From assembly GCF_000246895.1 (NCBI RefSeq), contig NZ_BAEV01000037.1:1-32056 (forward strand): a stretch of DNA of 32,056 nt, read 5' to 3'. Positions 8,506-16,650 of this stretch are shown in pieces; the first letter of the stretch is position 1, and each line of letters opens with the position of its first letter. The notes under the pieces were generated by a model. That model ran no database searches. It was not told the origin of the DNA and worked only from the letters and a program-made list of their open reading frames with translations. The translations under genes and the position numbers were made by a program. This DNA comes from Clostridium arbusti SL206 (lineage in GTDB: Bacteria; Bacillota; Clostridia; Clostridiales; Clostridiaceae).

Positions 8506-8563
8506 TGGCATCTTCAAGTAAATAAACACATCTATGACCTGTTATCTTCTTTCTTACGCCTTA
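8506..8563. repeat. Possible decayed copy of the dispersed inverted-repeat element
   Basis: The segment starts TGGCATCTTCAAGTAAATAA and ends CTTACGCCTTA. Its last 28 bases agree at about 20 positions with the end of the copy at 22132-22200, and its start keeps GGCA..TTCAA.TAAATAA. The rest of the roughly 300-bp gap to the pyrophosphatase gene holds only AT-rich sequence and the unassigned promoters of both divergent genes. Confidence 0.4.
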
Positions 8564-8787
8564 GTCCCATTATTAATTTCACCCTTGTCCATTTCTATCT
8601 ATAAATAATATATGTTAATATATACACGTTTTATGAAAAAAATTTCACTCTTTTACTTTACTTTTATAAATGTAAATTATAAAATATAGTAAGACAATTA
8701 TGCTAAGGCATCTGTGAAAATTTTCTTATTTTCAGTGATTCTATTCATATGAGGATTGGAAAGTTATTTTAAGGAGGACATTTATTT

Positions 8788-10434
8788 ATGAAAGATGTAA
8801 TTTACATAACAGGACACAAGAATCCAGATTCTGATTCTATATGTGCCGCTATATCCTATTCAGAATTTAAAAACAAAACTGGTAATGTACTAGCAGTTCC
8901 TTTAAGACAAGGGAATCTAAGTAGAGAAACTAAATTTATTCTTGACTACTTTGGTGTTGATGAACCTGAACTTAAAACTACTATGAAGCTTCAAGTTTCA
9001 GATTTGCCTTTTGACAATATAGATCCAATACATCCACATGTATCTTTAAAAAAAGCTTGGTCTATAATGAAGGAAAACAATGTAAAATCACTACCTGTAA
9101 TTGATGAACAAGGTAAATTAAAGGGTCTTGCTTCAATTTCAAATTTGGTATCAACTTATATTGATAATTGGGATGATAATATCCTTGCAAAATCAAATAC
9201 TAACATAAATAACATACTGGATGCTCTATCTGCAAAGGCTGTTTATCTAAATGAAGAAAATCCTAGTTTCCCAGGTAAAATTGTTGTTGCAGCAATGCTT
9301 CCTATTAGTGCTGAACAGCATATTGATAAAGGTGACATTGTAATCTGTGGAGACAGACAAGATACTCAAGCAATTATTATAGATGAAAAGGCTTCTCTTA
9401 TGATAGTGGCAGGTAATCATGAAGTTAGCCCTGAAATACTTGAAAAGGCTAAGAAGTCAGGTACTTCAATCATTTTAACTCCCTATGATTCTTTCACTAC
9501 AACTCGACTTATAGTTCAAAGTATTCCAGTAAGTTACATAATGAGTAGTTCTGATATCATTACTTTTAATACATCTGACTATGTGGAAGATGTAAAAGAT
9601 GCTATGTTAAAGACAAGATATAGAAGTTATCCTGTACTAGATGAGTCCAATAAAGTTTTGGGTACGATTTCACGTTATCACCTTATTTCTAAAGATAAAA
9701 AGAAACTCATACTTGTAGATCACAATGAAAAGTCTCAGACAGTAGATGGTCTTGAAGATGCAGAGATTCTTGAAATCATTGATCATCATAGACTTGCTGA
9801 TATTCAAACTGCTTCACCAATGTACTTTAGAAATCAACCTGTAGGAAGTTCATGCACTATTGTGGCTTCAATTTTCTTTGAAAATGGTATAACACCATCA
9901 AAGAAAACAGCTGGTCTTCTATGTGCTGCTATGATATCTGATACTTTAATGTTCAGATCACCAACAACAACGCCTACTGATAGAGACGTATTAAAGAAAC
10001 TAGCTAAAATTGCTGAAATTGATCCTGAAGATTTTGCAAGTAAAATGTTCAAAGCTGGTACTTCTTTAGAAGGTAAAACTGTAGAAGAAATATTCAATCA
10101 AGATTATAAAGTTTTCAATTTATCTAATTATAAAATAGGTGTTTCACAAGTTGGAACAATGGATATTGAAGGTTTTGAACCAATGAAAGCTTCAACTATT
10201 GATTATATGGAAACTAAAGCTAAAGATGAAAATTTCAATGTTCTTCTTCTACTTTTAACTGATATATTAAAAGGCGGTTCAGAGCTTATAGCTGTTGGTC
10301 CAGACCAAAATCTTGTTTCAAAAGCTTTCGAACTTGAACTTGATAACAACTGTGCCTATGCTCCAGGAGTTCTTTCAAGAAAGAAACAAGTTATTCCACC
10401 ATTAACAACTGCAATTGAATCATTAAATGAATAA
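8788..10434 (+). CDS. ppaC: Manganese-dependent inorganic pyrophosphatase with CBS and DRTGG domains
   Basis: A 548-residue family II pyrophosphatase. The N-terminal DHH domain begins with ITGHKNPDSDSICAA (residues 7-21, metal ligands His and Asp). It is interrupted by a regulatory insert made of CBS1 (about 70-130), a DRTGG domain (about 140-250) and CBS2 (about 250-305). The DHH core resumes with LVDHNE and the IIDHHR signature near 330. The C-terminal DHHA2 domain (about 410-540) supplies the substrate-binding SRKK near the end. It hydrolyses pyrophosphate to phosphate in the cytosol. In known CBS-type homologues the insert binds adenine nucleotides that tune activity. An AAGGAGGA site precedes the ATG, and a hairpin terminator follows at once, so it is transcribed alone. 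Confidence 0.95.
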   Translation: MKDVIYITGHKNPDSDSICAAISYSEFKNKTGNVLAVPLRQGNLSRETKFILDYFGVDEPELKTTMKLQVSDLPFDNIDPIHPHVSLKKAWSIMKENNVKSLPVIDEQGKLKGLASISNLVSTYIDNWDDNILAKSNTNINNILDALSAKAVYLNEENPSFPGKIVVAAMLPISAEQHIDKGDIVICGDRQDTQAIIIDEKASLMIVAGNHEVSPEILEKAKKSGTSIILTPYDSFTTTRLIVQSIPVSYIMSSSDIITFNTSDYVEDVKDAMLKTRYRSYPVLDESNKVLGTISRYHLISKDKKKLILVDHNEKSQTVDGLEDAEILEIIDHHRLADIQTASPMYFRNQPVGSSCTIVASIFFENGITPSKKTAGLLCAAMISDTLMFRSPTTTPTDRDVLKKLAKIAEIDPEDFASKMFKAGTSLEGKTVEEIFNQDYKVFNLSNYKIGVSQVGTMDIEGFEPMKASTIDYMETKAKDENFNVLLLLLTDILKGGSELIAVGPDQNLVSKAFELELDNNCAYAPGVLSRKKQVIPPLTTAIESLNE

Positions 10435-10440
10435 ATTTTA

Positions 10441-10472
10441 AAAAGCACCTGCTATTATTGCAGGTGCTTTTT
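10441..10472 (+). terminator. Terminator of the pyrophosphatase gene
   Basis: Arms AAAAGCACCTGC (10441-10452) and GCAGGTGCTTTT (10460-10471) pair perfectly around a 7-base loop, and a six-T run ends the structure. It begins seven bases after the stop codon. Confidence 0.93.
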
Positions 10473-10481
10473 TGCAGGTTC

Positions 10482-10605
10482 TTTTAAAATAAGCTTCAAA
10501 ACTTGGTATGCTATGTGTACTTGCGATATCCATCCTTAGAATACTAGTTTAACTTTCATAAGCGGATGGTTTTAACTTACTTACATATATCACAGGTTTT
10601 AAAAT
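10482..10605. repeat. Degenerate palindromic element, left member of a tandem pair
   Basis: It opens with TTTTAAAATAAGCTTCA, the same sequence that opens the next element at 10597. It also shares GGTATG and GATATCC at similar spacing. Internally CCATCC (10530-10535) pairs with GGATGG (10564-10569), and the outer parts pair imperfectly. No ORF of note is present. It fills the gap between the ppaC terminator and the large palindrome. Confidence 0.65.
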
Positions 10606-10827
10606 AAGCTTCATGGGCATGGTATGTTTGTTGCAGATATCCTCGAGTGAATATTAGAAAAACTTAACTTGGCGGCTTTAAAATTCGTTAAGTGACTTTT
10701 ACTGTTTGAGCGCAGCGAGTTTAAAAGTCATAGAATTTTAAATTAAGCCAAGTTTAGCTTTTCTTTATGAAAGGAGGGATATCCTAAATAAACATACCAT
10801 GCCCAGTACTGAAGATTATTTTAAAAT
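10597..10827. repeat. 231-bp palindromic element abutting the 3' end of flgG
   Basis: The outer left arm TTTTAAAATAAGCTTCA, then GGGCATGGTATGTTT, pairs with AAACATACCATGCCC, then TGAAGATTATTTTAAAA, on the right. Further in, GATATCC pairs with GGATATC, and AACTTGGC with GCCAAGTT. At the centre, GACTTTTA..TTTGAGCGCAGCGAGTTTAAAAGTC forms a stem with GAGCG/CGAGT-type ends. It ends five bases before the flgG stop codon, so it may also end the flagellar transcript. There is no coding potential. It could be a MITE-like element or a long structured RNA. Confidence 0.8.
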
Positions 10828-10831
10828 TATA

Positions 10832-11623
10832 CTACCTAGATTTTAAGTTGTTTACCATTCCCCACATTTCGTCTGCGGTAGTTAAGCTTTTGGTATTAAG
10901 TTCAAAAGCTCTTTGAGCAGCAATCATATCAGTCATTTCTTTAGTAATATCTACATTTGACGTTTCAGTATAACCTTGCATTATGTTTGTATTATTTGAA
11001 ACAAATATTTGTGCTCCATTTTTAGGTGTATACAAATTATTACCTATAGAAGTCAATGAATCTTCACCTATGGTATCATAAACATTTATCTTTCCTGCAA
11101 CTACATCTCTATCAGGTTGTTTTATACTTACCGTTCCATCTTGCGAAACAATAAAATTATTCCTTGTAAGTGGTACAGTACCATTAGTAAAATTTACTTC
11201 TAATATATTTCCACTTTTGTCCACTAATCTCCCGTTACCATCTAAGTTAAAATCGCCGCTTCTCTCATAGGCAGCTGTTCCATCAGGGCGAGTTACTTTA
11301 AAATAACCACTACCATCCAGTGCTAAATCAGTACTTTCATTGGTTTGTGTCAAATCTCCTTGTGAATTATCTCTTATCCAATCTGTAGCTCTTACTCCAG
11401 TACTATTTTGTGGTTCATTATTAATACCGTTATTATTATTGATATTTGTAGGATAACCTAACCTATTCATACTTTCAGATACAAGATCACTGAATTGTAC
11501 TCTTTCACTTTTGTACCCATCTGTATTCATATTAGCTATGTTATTTGATATTGCATCTAACTTTTGCTGTTGTGCATTCATGGCACTTCTACTTGTCCAC
11601 ATTAATCTATTCATTATGTTCAC
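10832..11623 (-). CDS. flgG: Flagellar distal-rod protein FlgG
   Basis: A 263-residue axial protein of the FlgE/F/G family. The N-terminal rod signature SNNIANMNTDGYKSE lies near residues 27-41, a Gly/Asn-rich central domain runs from about 60 to 200, and the C-terminal amphipathic helix contains NVDITKEMTDMIAAQRAFELN. Such proteins are exported by the flagellar type III system and polymerise as the distal rod. It is the last gene of the flagellar operon, 49 bp after the flgF-like gene, with AGGTGAAC before the ATG. Clostridial operons usually carry this pair after fliA, as here. FlgF and FlgG are close paralogues, so the split between the two symbols rests on order and on the TSRSAMNAQQQKLD-type N-terminus. 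Confidence 0.82.
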   Translation of the reverse strand: MNIMNRLMWTSRSAMNAQQQKLDAISNNIANMNTDGYKSERVQFSDLVSESMNRLGYPTNINNNNGINNEPQNSTGVRATDWIRDNSQGDLTQTNESTDLALDGSGYFKVTRPDGTAAYERSGDFNLDGNGRLVDKSGNILEVNFTNGTVPLTRNNFIVSQDGTVSIKQPDRDVVAGKINVYDTIGEDSLTSIGNNLYTPKNGAQIFVSNNTNIMQGYTETSNVDITKEMTDMIAAQRAFELNTKSLTTADEMWGMVNNLKSR

Positions 11624-11672
11624 CTGCCTACTTGTAATATTAATTATATGAATGACTCCTACTTATAGATAT

Positions 11673-12455
11673 TTACCTCACAGTTCCAACATCATTAACT
11701 GCCTGGCCTAAAGTTTCATCTATTGATTGTACAACTTTTTGTTGAGTTTCAAAAGTTCTCATAGTAGACATCATATTTACCATTTCATTGGTTGCATTTA
11801 TATTTGATTGTTCTAAAGATTTTTGCTTAACAGAAACATTTGCATTATTTATTGGATTTTCACCTTGATATAGATTGTCTCCTACCTTTTTAAGGGTGTT
11901 ATAATTATTAAAATCTACAGTTCCAAAGGAATAAGAAGGTCTTCCATCAATACCTATGTTTCCATAGGCATCAGTAGTTATTTTACCGTTTCCCACAAGA
12001 ATTCTCTCTTGATTTCCTGTATTACTATTTCTTCCCATGACATAGTCTCCAGTGTCATTAACTAAATATCCTTGCATATTTACATGAAAATGACCATCTC
12101 TTGTATAGTAATTTTGATTTTCTACTCCATTATCTCTATTTACAGTAAAAAATCCTCTACCATCAATAGCAAAATCTGTATCAGAATCTGTATTCTGTAT
12201 ACTCCCTTGAGTAAAATCTGTTGCAGTTTCATCAATTCTACTGCCTAAACTCAAATTTCCTATAGTCTGAGTGTAATTTATACCATTATTAATTTTACTT
12301 TTATTTTGAATAAGTACATCGTCAAACTTTTTAATGGCAAGATTATCACCTTTAAATCCAACAGTGTTTGAATTTGCCATATTATTTGTTATAACATCCT
12401 GTTTAGCCTCTTGTGTTATCATTCCTGATACAGCAGTATATAAACTTCTTATCAT
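11673..12455 (-). CDS. flgF: Flagellar rod protein FlgF (FlgG1-type paralogue)
   Basis: A 260-residue member of the FlgE/F/G rod-hook family. The N-terminus MIRSLYTAVSGM, then NNMANSNTVGFKG, is the conserved rod motif. The C-terminus (NATNEMVNMMSTMRTFETQQ) is the usual self-assembly helix. It is exported without a cleaved signal peptide and joins the rod below FlgG. AAGGATG precedes the ATG, which overlaps the stop of the small upstream ORF (ATGA), so translation is coupled. In some clostridia this gene is called flgG1, so the symbol is less certain than the family. Confidence 0.75.
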   Translation of the reverse strand: MIRSLYTAVSGMITQEAKQDVITNNMANSNTVGFKGDNLAIKKFDDVLIQNKSKINNGINYTQTIGNLSLGSRIDETATDFTQGSIQNTDSDTDFAIDGRGFFTVNRDNGVENQNYYTRDGHFHVNMQGYLVNDTGDYVMGRNSNTGNQERILVGNGKITTDAYGNIGIDGRPSYSFGTVDFNNYNTLKKVGDNLYQGENPINNANVSVKQKSLEQSNINATNEMVNMMSTMRTFETQQKVVQSIDETLGQAVNDVGTVR

Positions 12456-12679
12456 TTTTTCACATCCTTACTGTTTATTACTTTCATGTCTTCTGGATAT
12501 CTCATACCATAAGACGAAGCTTTAGTTTCTATTTCACCCTTACTTAAATTTATGGCTGATTTTGCTGTGATCATAAAGCAAGTGGCTATTATCATTCCAA
12601 TACCAATTCCTAAAAGAACTTTTCTATCTGAAATAAATTCAATAAACGCTTTTATTTTATGTATAATTTTTGTATTAAT
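12452..12679 (-). CDS. Small single-pass membrane protein, apparent AUU start
   Basis: An open frame runs from an in-frame stop near 12694 to a TGA overlapping the flgF start codon. It has no ATG, GTG or TTG before residue 29, which lies in the middle of a membrane helix. AAGGGGGAA lies at a normal distance from the ATT at 12679, which would give a 75-residue protein beginning MNTKIIHKIKAF. A basic N-terminus precedes a hydrophobic segment at about 21-40 (VLLGIGIGMIIATCFM), and the soluble tail contains SKGEIETKASSYGMRYPED. It overlaps the 3' end of the swrB-like gene by 28 bp and the start of flgF by 4 bp, as expected for a coupled operon gene. Its function is unknown; a flagellar membrane accessory role is inferred from position. 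The start codon is inferred, not proven. Confidence 0.65.
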   Translation of the reverse strand: MNTKIIHKIKAFIEFISDRKVLLGIGIGMIIATCFMITAKSAINLSKGEIETKASSYGMRYPEDMKVINSKDVKK

Positions 12680-13170
12680 AGCACTTCCCCCTTACCTATA
12701 CCCAGCTTCTTTGATATACTGTCTACAGATAATCCCTCTTTAATAAGTTTTTCTATGTCATCAACTTTAGCATTGTTTATTTCATTATTATCTCTATATT
12801 CATTCTTATTAATTTCTTCAGCTTTGTCAATAGTTTTTACTTTTACATCATCTTTATAATTAGAAATTTCTATTGAATCCATTTTATTGTTATTTAAAAA
12901 ATTAGTTTCTATATCTCCATAGGATATATTCTTATCATTTTCATTGTAATTTTTATCTAATCTATCCTTTAATCCTTCTACTTCCTTTTGAAGTTCAAAC
13001 ACAGTTTCTGCGAATTCTTTTCTAATTTTTCCAATTTCCACATCATAGTCTTTCATATTAGTGGAAGCATTATCAAAAACATTTTTAAAACTATTTTTTT
13101 CTCTTTTCACGACTTTAACATTTATAGCTATTAACAAAATTCCTATAATCAATAATACTATTGTGGTCAT
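12652..13170 (-). CDS. SwrB-like membrane-anchored coiled-coil protein (DUF6115-type)
   Basis: A 172-residue protein. A single N-terminal membrane helix (about residues 3-18, TIVLLIIGILLIAIN) is followed by a charged coiled coil (about 25-75) and an Asn/Asp/Lys-rich linker. The C-terminal helix-turn-helix-like module (about 135-172) contains IKEGLSVDSISKKLGIGKGEV. This layout, and the position right after the FliA sigma gene, match Bacillus SwrB, which promotes activation of the flagellar export gate. Sequence identity cannot be judged here, so the link is by architecture and synteny. TTGGAG precedes the ATG. The next small ORF starts inside its 3' end. Confidence 0.7.
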   Translation of the reverse strand: MTTIVLLIIGILLIAINVKVVKREKNSFKNVFDNASTNMKDYDVEIGKIRKEFAETVFELQKEVEGLKDRLDKNYNENDKNISYGDIETNFLNNNKMDSIEISNYKDDVKVKTIDKAEEINKNEYRDNNEINNAKVDDIEKLIKEGLSVDSISKKLGIGKGEVLLIQKLYIK

Positions 13171-13184
13171 TAAATCAACTCCAA

Positions 13185-13910
13185 CTATTGATATTTTAAC
13201 TTTTTAAGAGCTTGCCTAAGGTGTACAATAGCTCTTGAATGAAGCTGACAAACTCTGGACTCCGATACAGACAACACACTTCCTATTTGCTTTAGAGTTA
13301 GTCCTTCATAATAATATAATGAAAGAACAGTTTTATCTTTTTCATTCAGGATATCTAATGCCTTTGCCAGGTATTCAAGCTTTTCTTTTTCTTCTAAACT
13401 CTTTTCAGGACTTGGACTATTTTTATCTTCAATAGTTCCAATTAAAGGCATATCATCGTCTTCTGAAAAAATCAAATTTTCAAGAGATGATACAGACATA
13501 TAGTTTATATAGTTTTCAACTTCTTTAATTTCAGCTATAGTCCCCCCAAAAGCCTTTGCAATTTCAGCATCTGTAGGATCTCTTAAGAGTTCATTTTGCA
13601 GCATTTCTATAACTTTATTGTATTTATTCAATTTATCCATAGCCCCTTTTGATATAGGACTATTCTTCCTAAGTTCATCTATCATGGCTCCCTTTATTCT
13701 AATAGAAGAATAAGTTGAGAATTTCATACCTTTGCTCTTATCGAATTTATTGAAAGCATCCATAAGTCCAACCATGCCATAGCCTACTAGATCCTCATAT
13801 TCTATATATCTACTTTTACCTATTATAACTCTGGATGCTATATATTTTACCAATGGAATGTATTTTTTAACTATTTCTTCTTTGGTACCAAAGGCCCCTG
13901 CTATAGCCAT
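13185..13910 (-). CDS. fliA: Flagellar RNA polymerase sigma factor FliA (sigma-28, SigD/WhiG type)
   Basis: A 241-residue alternative sigma factor of usual length. Region 2 contains YEDLVGYGMVGLMDAFNKFD and KFSTYSSIRIKGAMIDELR (-10 recognition). Region 3 follows (about 90-130), then a linker, and region 4 has KTVLSLYYYEGLTLKQIGSV with the helix-turn-helix SVSESRVCQLHSRAI. It directs late flagellar genes such as flagellin, motor and chemotaxis genes. Being encoded within the hook-basal-body operon ties late expression to the completed early operon. GGGGTGA precedes the ATG. It follows the PilZ gene by 14 bp. No anti-sigma factor FlgM is seen in the window. Confidence 0.93.
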   Translation of the reverse strand: MAIAGAFGTKEEIVKKYIPLVKYIASRVIIGKSRYIEYEDLVGYGMVGLMDAFNKFDKSKGMKFSTYSSIRIKGAMIDELRKNSPISKGAMDKLNKYNKVIEMLQNELLRDPTDAEIAKAFGGTIAEIKEVENYINYMSVSSLENLIFSEDDDMPLIGTIEDKNSPSPEKSLEEKEKLEYLAKALDILNEKDKTVLSLYYYEGLTLKQIGSVLSVSESRVCQLHSRAIVHLRQALKKLKYQ

Positions 13911-13924
13911 AACCGATCACCCCT

Positions 13925-14584
13925 TTAACTTTTTTTCATCTGTTCACGCATTATCTTAAATATATAGGCCACAACTTTCTCCTGTGTTTTATTATCAATA
14001 TTAAAGAAATTAAATCCAGATACATATAAATTGCTATCCATATCTTTAAACACTCTAATACAATTACACAATACAAATATATCTTCTTTTTTAAATGGAA
14101 TCCTTATTATAATAATATCTCCCTTTTCAAAGCTTATCGGTGTTTTAAGCCTTAAGCCGCCACCACTTAAATCAAGCATTAACGCCTTTTTAAAATCTTT
14201 AGAATCCTTTATTAAGCTTCCAAATTCACTATTAGATATACTTTTATTAACCTTTAAATAAGATACATCTTTTATTAAGCTTACTCTAAAAAATCTTCTT
14301 CTTTGTATTTTTTTTATATTCTCAGGAATAGCCAAGAGTATCATAGGTATTCTATCCATCTTTCTTCCTATAACAACAGTATTAAACCCATATAAATTAT
14401 TATCATCATAATACACCGCTGTAACTTTTTCATCTTTGTTAAGTGGTGCATATTCACCCCTACATATGGGTATACTTATTCCTATATAATCTTTATCAGT
14501 TTCTTGTATATTGCTTTTATAAACTTTATCATTTATAAGAATTTCACATTTTGAATTTATACTAAAGTTCACATTAACACTCAT
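13925..14584 (-). CDS. PilZ-domain c-di-GMP receptor, YcgR/YpfB-like flagellar brake
   Basis: A 219-residue protein. The N-terminal YcgR-type beta domain (about 5-90) is followed by a PilZ domain with both binding motifs: RRRFFR (about 95-100) and DLSGGG (about 138-143). These are the known Arg and D/NxSxxG contacts to cyclic di-GMP. Homologues slow motor rotation when c-di-GMP is high, so this one probably couples the second messenger to motility. It lies between flhG and fliA, so receptor and motor genes are co-expressed. AAGGAG precedes a GTG-ATG pair; the ATG at 14584 is chosen, but the GTG at 14587 would add one residue. Confidence 0.88.
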   Translation of the reverse strand: MSVNVNFSINSKCEILINDKVYKSNIQETDKDYIGISIPICRGEYAPLNKDEKVTAVYYDDNNLYGFNTVVIGRKMDRIPMILLAIPENIKKIQRRRFFRVSLIKDVSYLKVNKSISNSEFGSLIKDSKDFKKALMLDLSGGGLRLKTPISFEKGDIIIIRIPFKKEDIFVLCNCIRVFKDMDSNLYVSGFNFFNIDNKTQEKVVAYIFKIMREQMKKS

Positions 14585-14596
14585 CACTATAACTCC

Positions 14597-15454
14597 TTAT
14601 GAAAATATATTAAATATCTTTTTAAATAGTCCTTGTATTCCTGTGCCAGTTTCACTGCTGCAGTCACCTACAAGTAAATTTGCTATTTTATTTATATCCT
14701 GTGCTGCCATGCAATTTGGACTTCCAATTATAAAAGGTTCCTGACTTTTTACTGCCAAAACCAATTTTCTATCCTCAGACACATTTCCAATATATTCTGT
14801 ATTAATATTTAAAAAGTTTTTTACAGCATTTTGAAATTTATCATAGGTTTCTTCTGCTTCATTTTTGTCAATAGTTCTGTTTATAACTATCTTAGTTTTT
14901 GATTTTATTTTAAAATGAACTACTGCTTTTAAAAGACTATAGGAATCCATAAGAGAAGTTGGTTCCGGTGTTACAACTAAAATCAGTTCATCACAACAGG
15001 ATATAAATCCTAATACACTTCTATTTATTCCAGCACCAGTATCCATTATAATATAGTCTAAATCCTCTAGTTTTGATAATTTGTCTAAAAAATTATTTCT
15101 CTGGGTGTTTGTAATTTCATTTACTCTTGCTACACCAGATCCTCCTGGTAAAAGCTTAACTCCAAAAGGTCCCTCAACAACTACTTCATCTATACTCTTG
15201 TTATTAAATATAATATCAAACACATTATATTTAGGTAAAAATCCCATTAGTACATCATCATTTCCCATGCCTACATCCGCATCAAAGACCAAAACTTTCT
15301 TACCCATTTTTTGGATGGCTATGGCTAAATTTACCACAAGATTACTTTTTCCTACACCACCTTTACCAGAGGTAACAGTGATGATCTTTGGTCTGTTATT
15401 ATCTTCATTCCCTTCTGTAGCCATTTGCCTTAACCGCTGTGCCTGATCTAACAT
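14597..15454 (-). CDS. flhG: MinD/ParA-type ATPase FlhG (YlxH, FleN)
   Basis: A 285-residue ATPase. The N-terminal DQAQRLRQM is the short motif that in Bacillus stimulates FlhF GTPase. The deviant Walker A box SGKGGVGKS lies at about 29-37, FDADVGMGN at about 57-65 (switch region), and IIMDTGAG near 135 (Walker B). The C-terminal amphipathic helix (IQGLFKKIFNIF) probably binds membrane. It controls flagellar number and placement with FlhF. Its ATG overlaps the flhF stop by 7 bp, so the two are coupled. Confidence 0.92.
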   Translation of the reverse strand: MLDQAQRLRQMATEGNEDNNRPKIITVTSGKGGVGKSNLVVNLAIAIQKMGKKVLVFDADVGMGNDDVLMGFLPKYNVFDIIFNNKSIDEVVVEGPFGVKLLPGGSGVARVNEITNTQRNNFLDKLSKLEDLDYIIMDTGAGINRSVLGFISCCDELILVVTPEPTSLMDSYSLLKAVVHFKIKSKTKIVINRTIDKNEAEETYDKFQNAVKNFLNINTEYIGNVSEDRKLVLAVKSQEPFIIGSPNCMAAQDINKIANLLVGDCSSETGTGIQGLFKKIFNIFS

Positions 15455-16650
15455 ATACTATCCACTCCTGTAACAAGATTTATTATCTCATTTATATCTA
15501 ACCTCTTAATATCATCTGGCACATTTTGTCCAACTGACACATAGCTTAATGGCTTTTGTGCCTCATTCAGTATATTTAACATAGATCCATAAGTTGTAGT
15601 TTCATCTAATTTTGTTATTATTATATTATTATAATTCAAAACTTCATAACCCTCAACAATTGACTTTATATCACTATTTTTTGTAGTACAACTCATTACT
15701 AGATGCAAATTATCAGAATGTGTTTTATCAATAAAGGCTCTTAATTCAGATATCTGCATTTTATTTTTACTGCTTCTTCCTGTAGTATCTACTAGCACCA
15801 CATCACAATCCTTCATACTGTCTACAGCAGCTTCCATGTCTTTTATTGAAAACACCACTTTAAAAGGAATATTCATAATATCAGCATAGGTTCTAAGCTG
15901 ATCCACAGCTCCTATTCTATATGTATCTACAGTTATTAGTCCAACTTTCTTCTTTTCAATCAGGGCAAATCTCCCTGCTAATTTTGCAATGGTAGTAGTT
16001 TTTCCCACTCCAGTAGGTCCAACTAATACCATAACCCCATTATCTTTAACCTCAGCTACATTAATCATATGACCTAATACCTTTTTAATCTTTTCACTTT
16101 CATCTATGTCACTTTTATCTAAACTTACTCTACTTATAATTTCTTCAACTAAGTTCTCTTTTAAATCATAATTTCTAAGATTTTTATATAGCTCACTTTT
16201 CCCATTAAAAAGATTACCCCCATTACTTGCCATGCTGCTTAACATGGTTTTCATTTCTCTCATTTCACTAATAAGGTCATCTTCTCTTTCTGTTTTAATT
16301 TTAGGATTATTGTAATCTTCTACAGAAGCCTTTGTAATATCTGTATTCTCTATTTTTTCTACACTAAGCTTACTGTTATCACTATGCTTATCCATGGCTT
16401 TTTTAATAGCTGCTAAACTATCTTCCATAGGCCTACTTGTAGTATTCTTTTTATTCTCAATCTTTTTATCATTCTTAGTACCATTGTCAACTGCTGCAGT
16501 AACTTCCATAACTTTCTTTGAGAATAACCCTGTAAACCCCTTTTTTCTTATTTTCCTTTGGCTTATTATAACAGCATCTTTTCCAAGCTCATACCTAATC
16601 CTTGTCACAGCTTCACTCATGTTATTTACTATATATTTCTTTATAATCAT
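15448..16650 (-). CDS. flhF: Flagellar SRP-like GTPase FlhF
   Basis: A 400-residue GTPase. The N-terminal B domain (1-55; KKYIVNNMSEAVTRIRYELG) is followed by a Lys/Asp/Asn-rich unstructured stretch (about 55-150), the N domain (about 150-195) and the SRP-type G domain. The G domain carries GPTGVGKTTT (211-220), VDTYRIGAVDQLRTYA, DTTGRSS and TKLDETT. It sets the site of flagellar assembly at the membrane and is stimulated by FlhG. Its start overlaps the flhA stop by 4 bp. Confidence 0.93.
   Translation of the reverse strand: MIIKKYIVNNMSEAVTRIRYELGKDAVIISQRKIRKKGFTGLFSKKVMEVTAAVDNGTKNDKKIENKKNTTSRPMEDSLAAIKKAMDKHSDNSKLSVEKIENTDITKASVEDYNNPKIKTEREDDLISEMREMKTMLSSMASNGGNLFNGKSELYKNLRNYDLKENLVEEIISRVSLDKSDIDESEKIKKVLGHMINVAEVKDNGVMVLVGPTGVGKTTTIAKLAGRFALIEKKKVGLITVDTYRIGAVDQLRTYADIMNIPFKVVFSIKDMEAAVDSMKDCDVVLVDTTGRSSKNKMQISELRAFIDKTHSDNLHLVMSCTTKNSDIKSIVEGYEVLNYNNIIITKLDETTTYGSMLNILNEAQKPLSYVSVGQNVPDDIKRLDINEIINLVTGVDSIC

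Noticed and set aside
8701-8750. AAGGCAT near 8705 with GAAAAT/ATTTTC inverted repeat as another dispersed-element copy
   Set aside because: Only the first few bases agree with the element end; the inner blocks are absent, so AT-rich chance is as likely.
12552-12743. Plus-strand 63-residue frame over the swrB-like/flgF junction
   Set aside because: It is antisense to the small membrane ORF and has no ribosome binding site; the minus-strand frame fits the operon.
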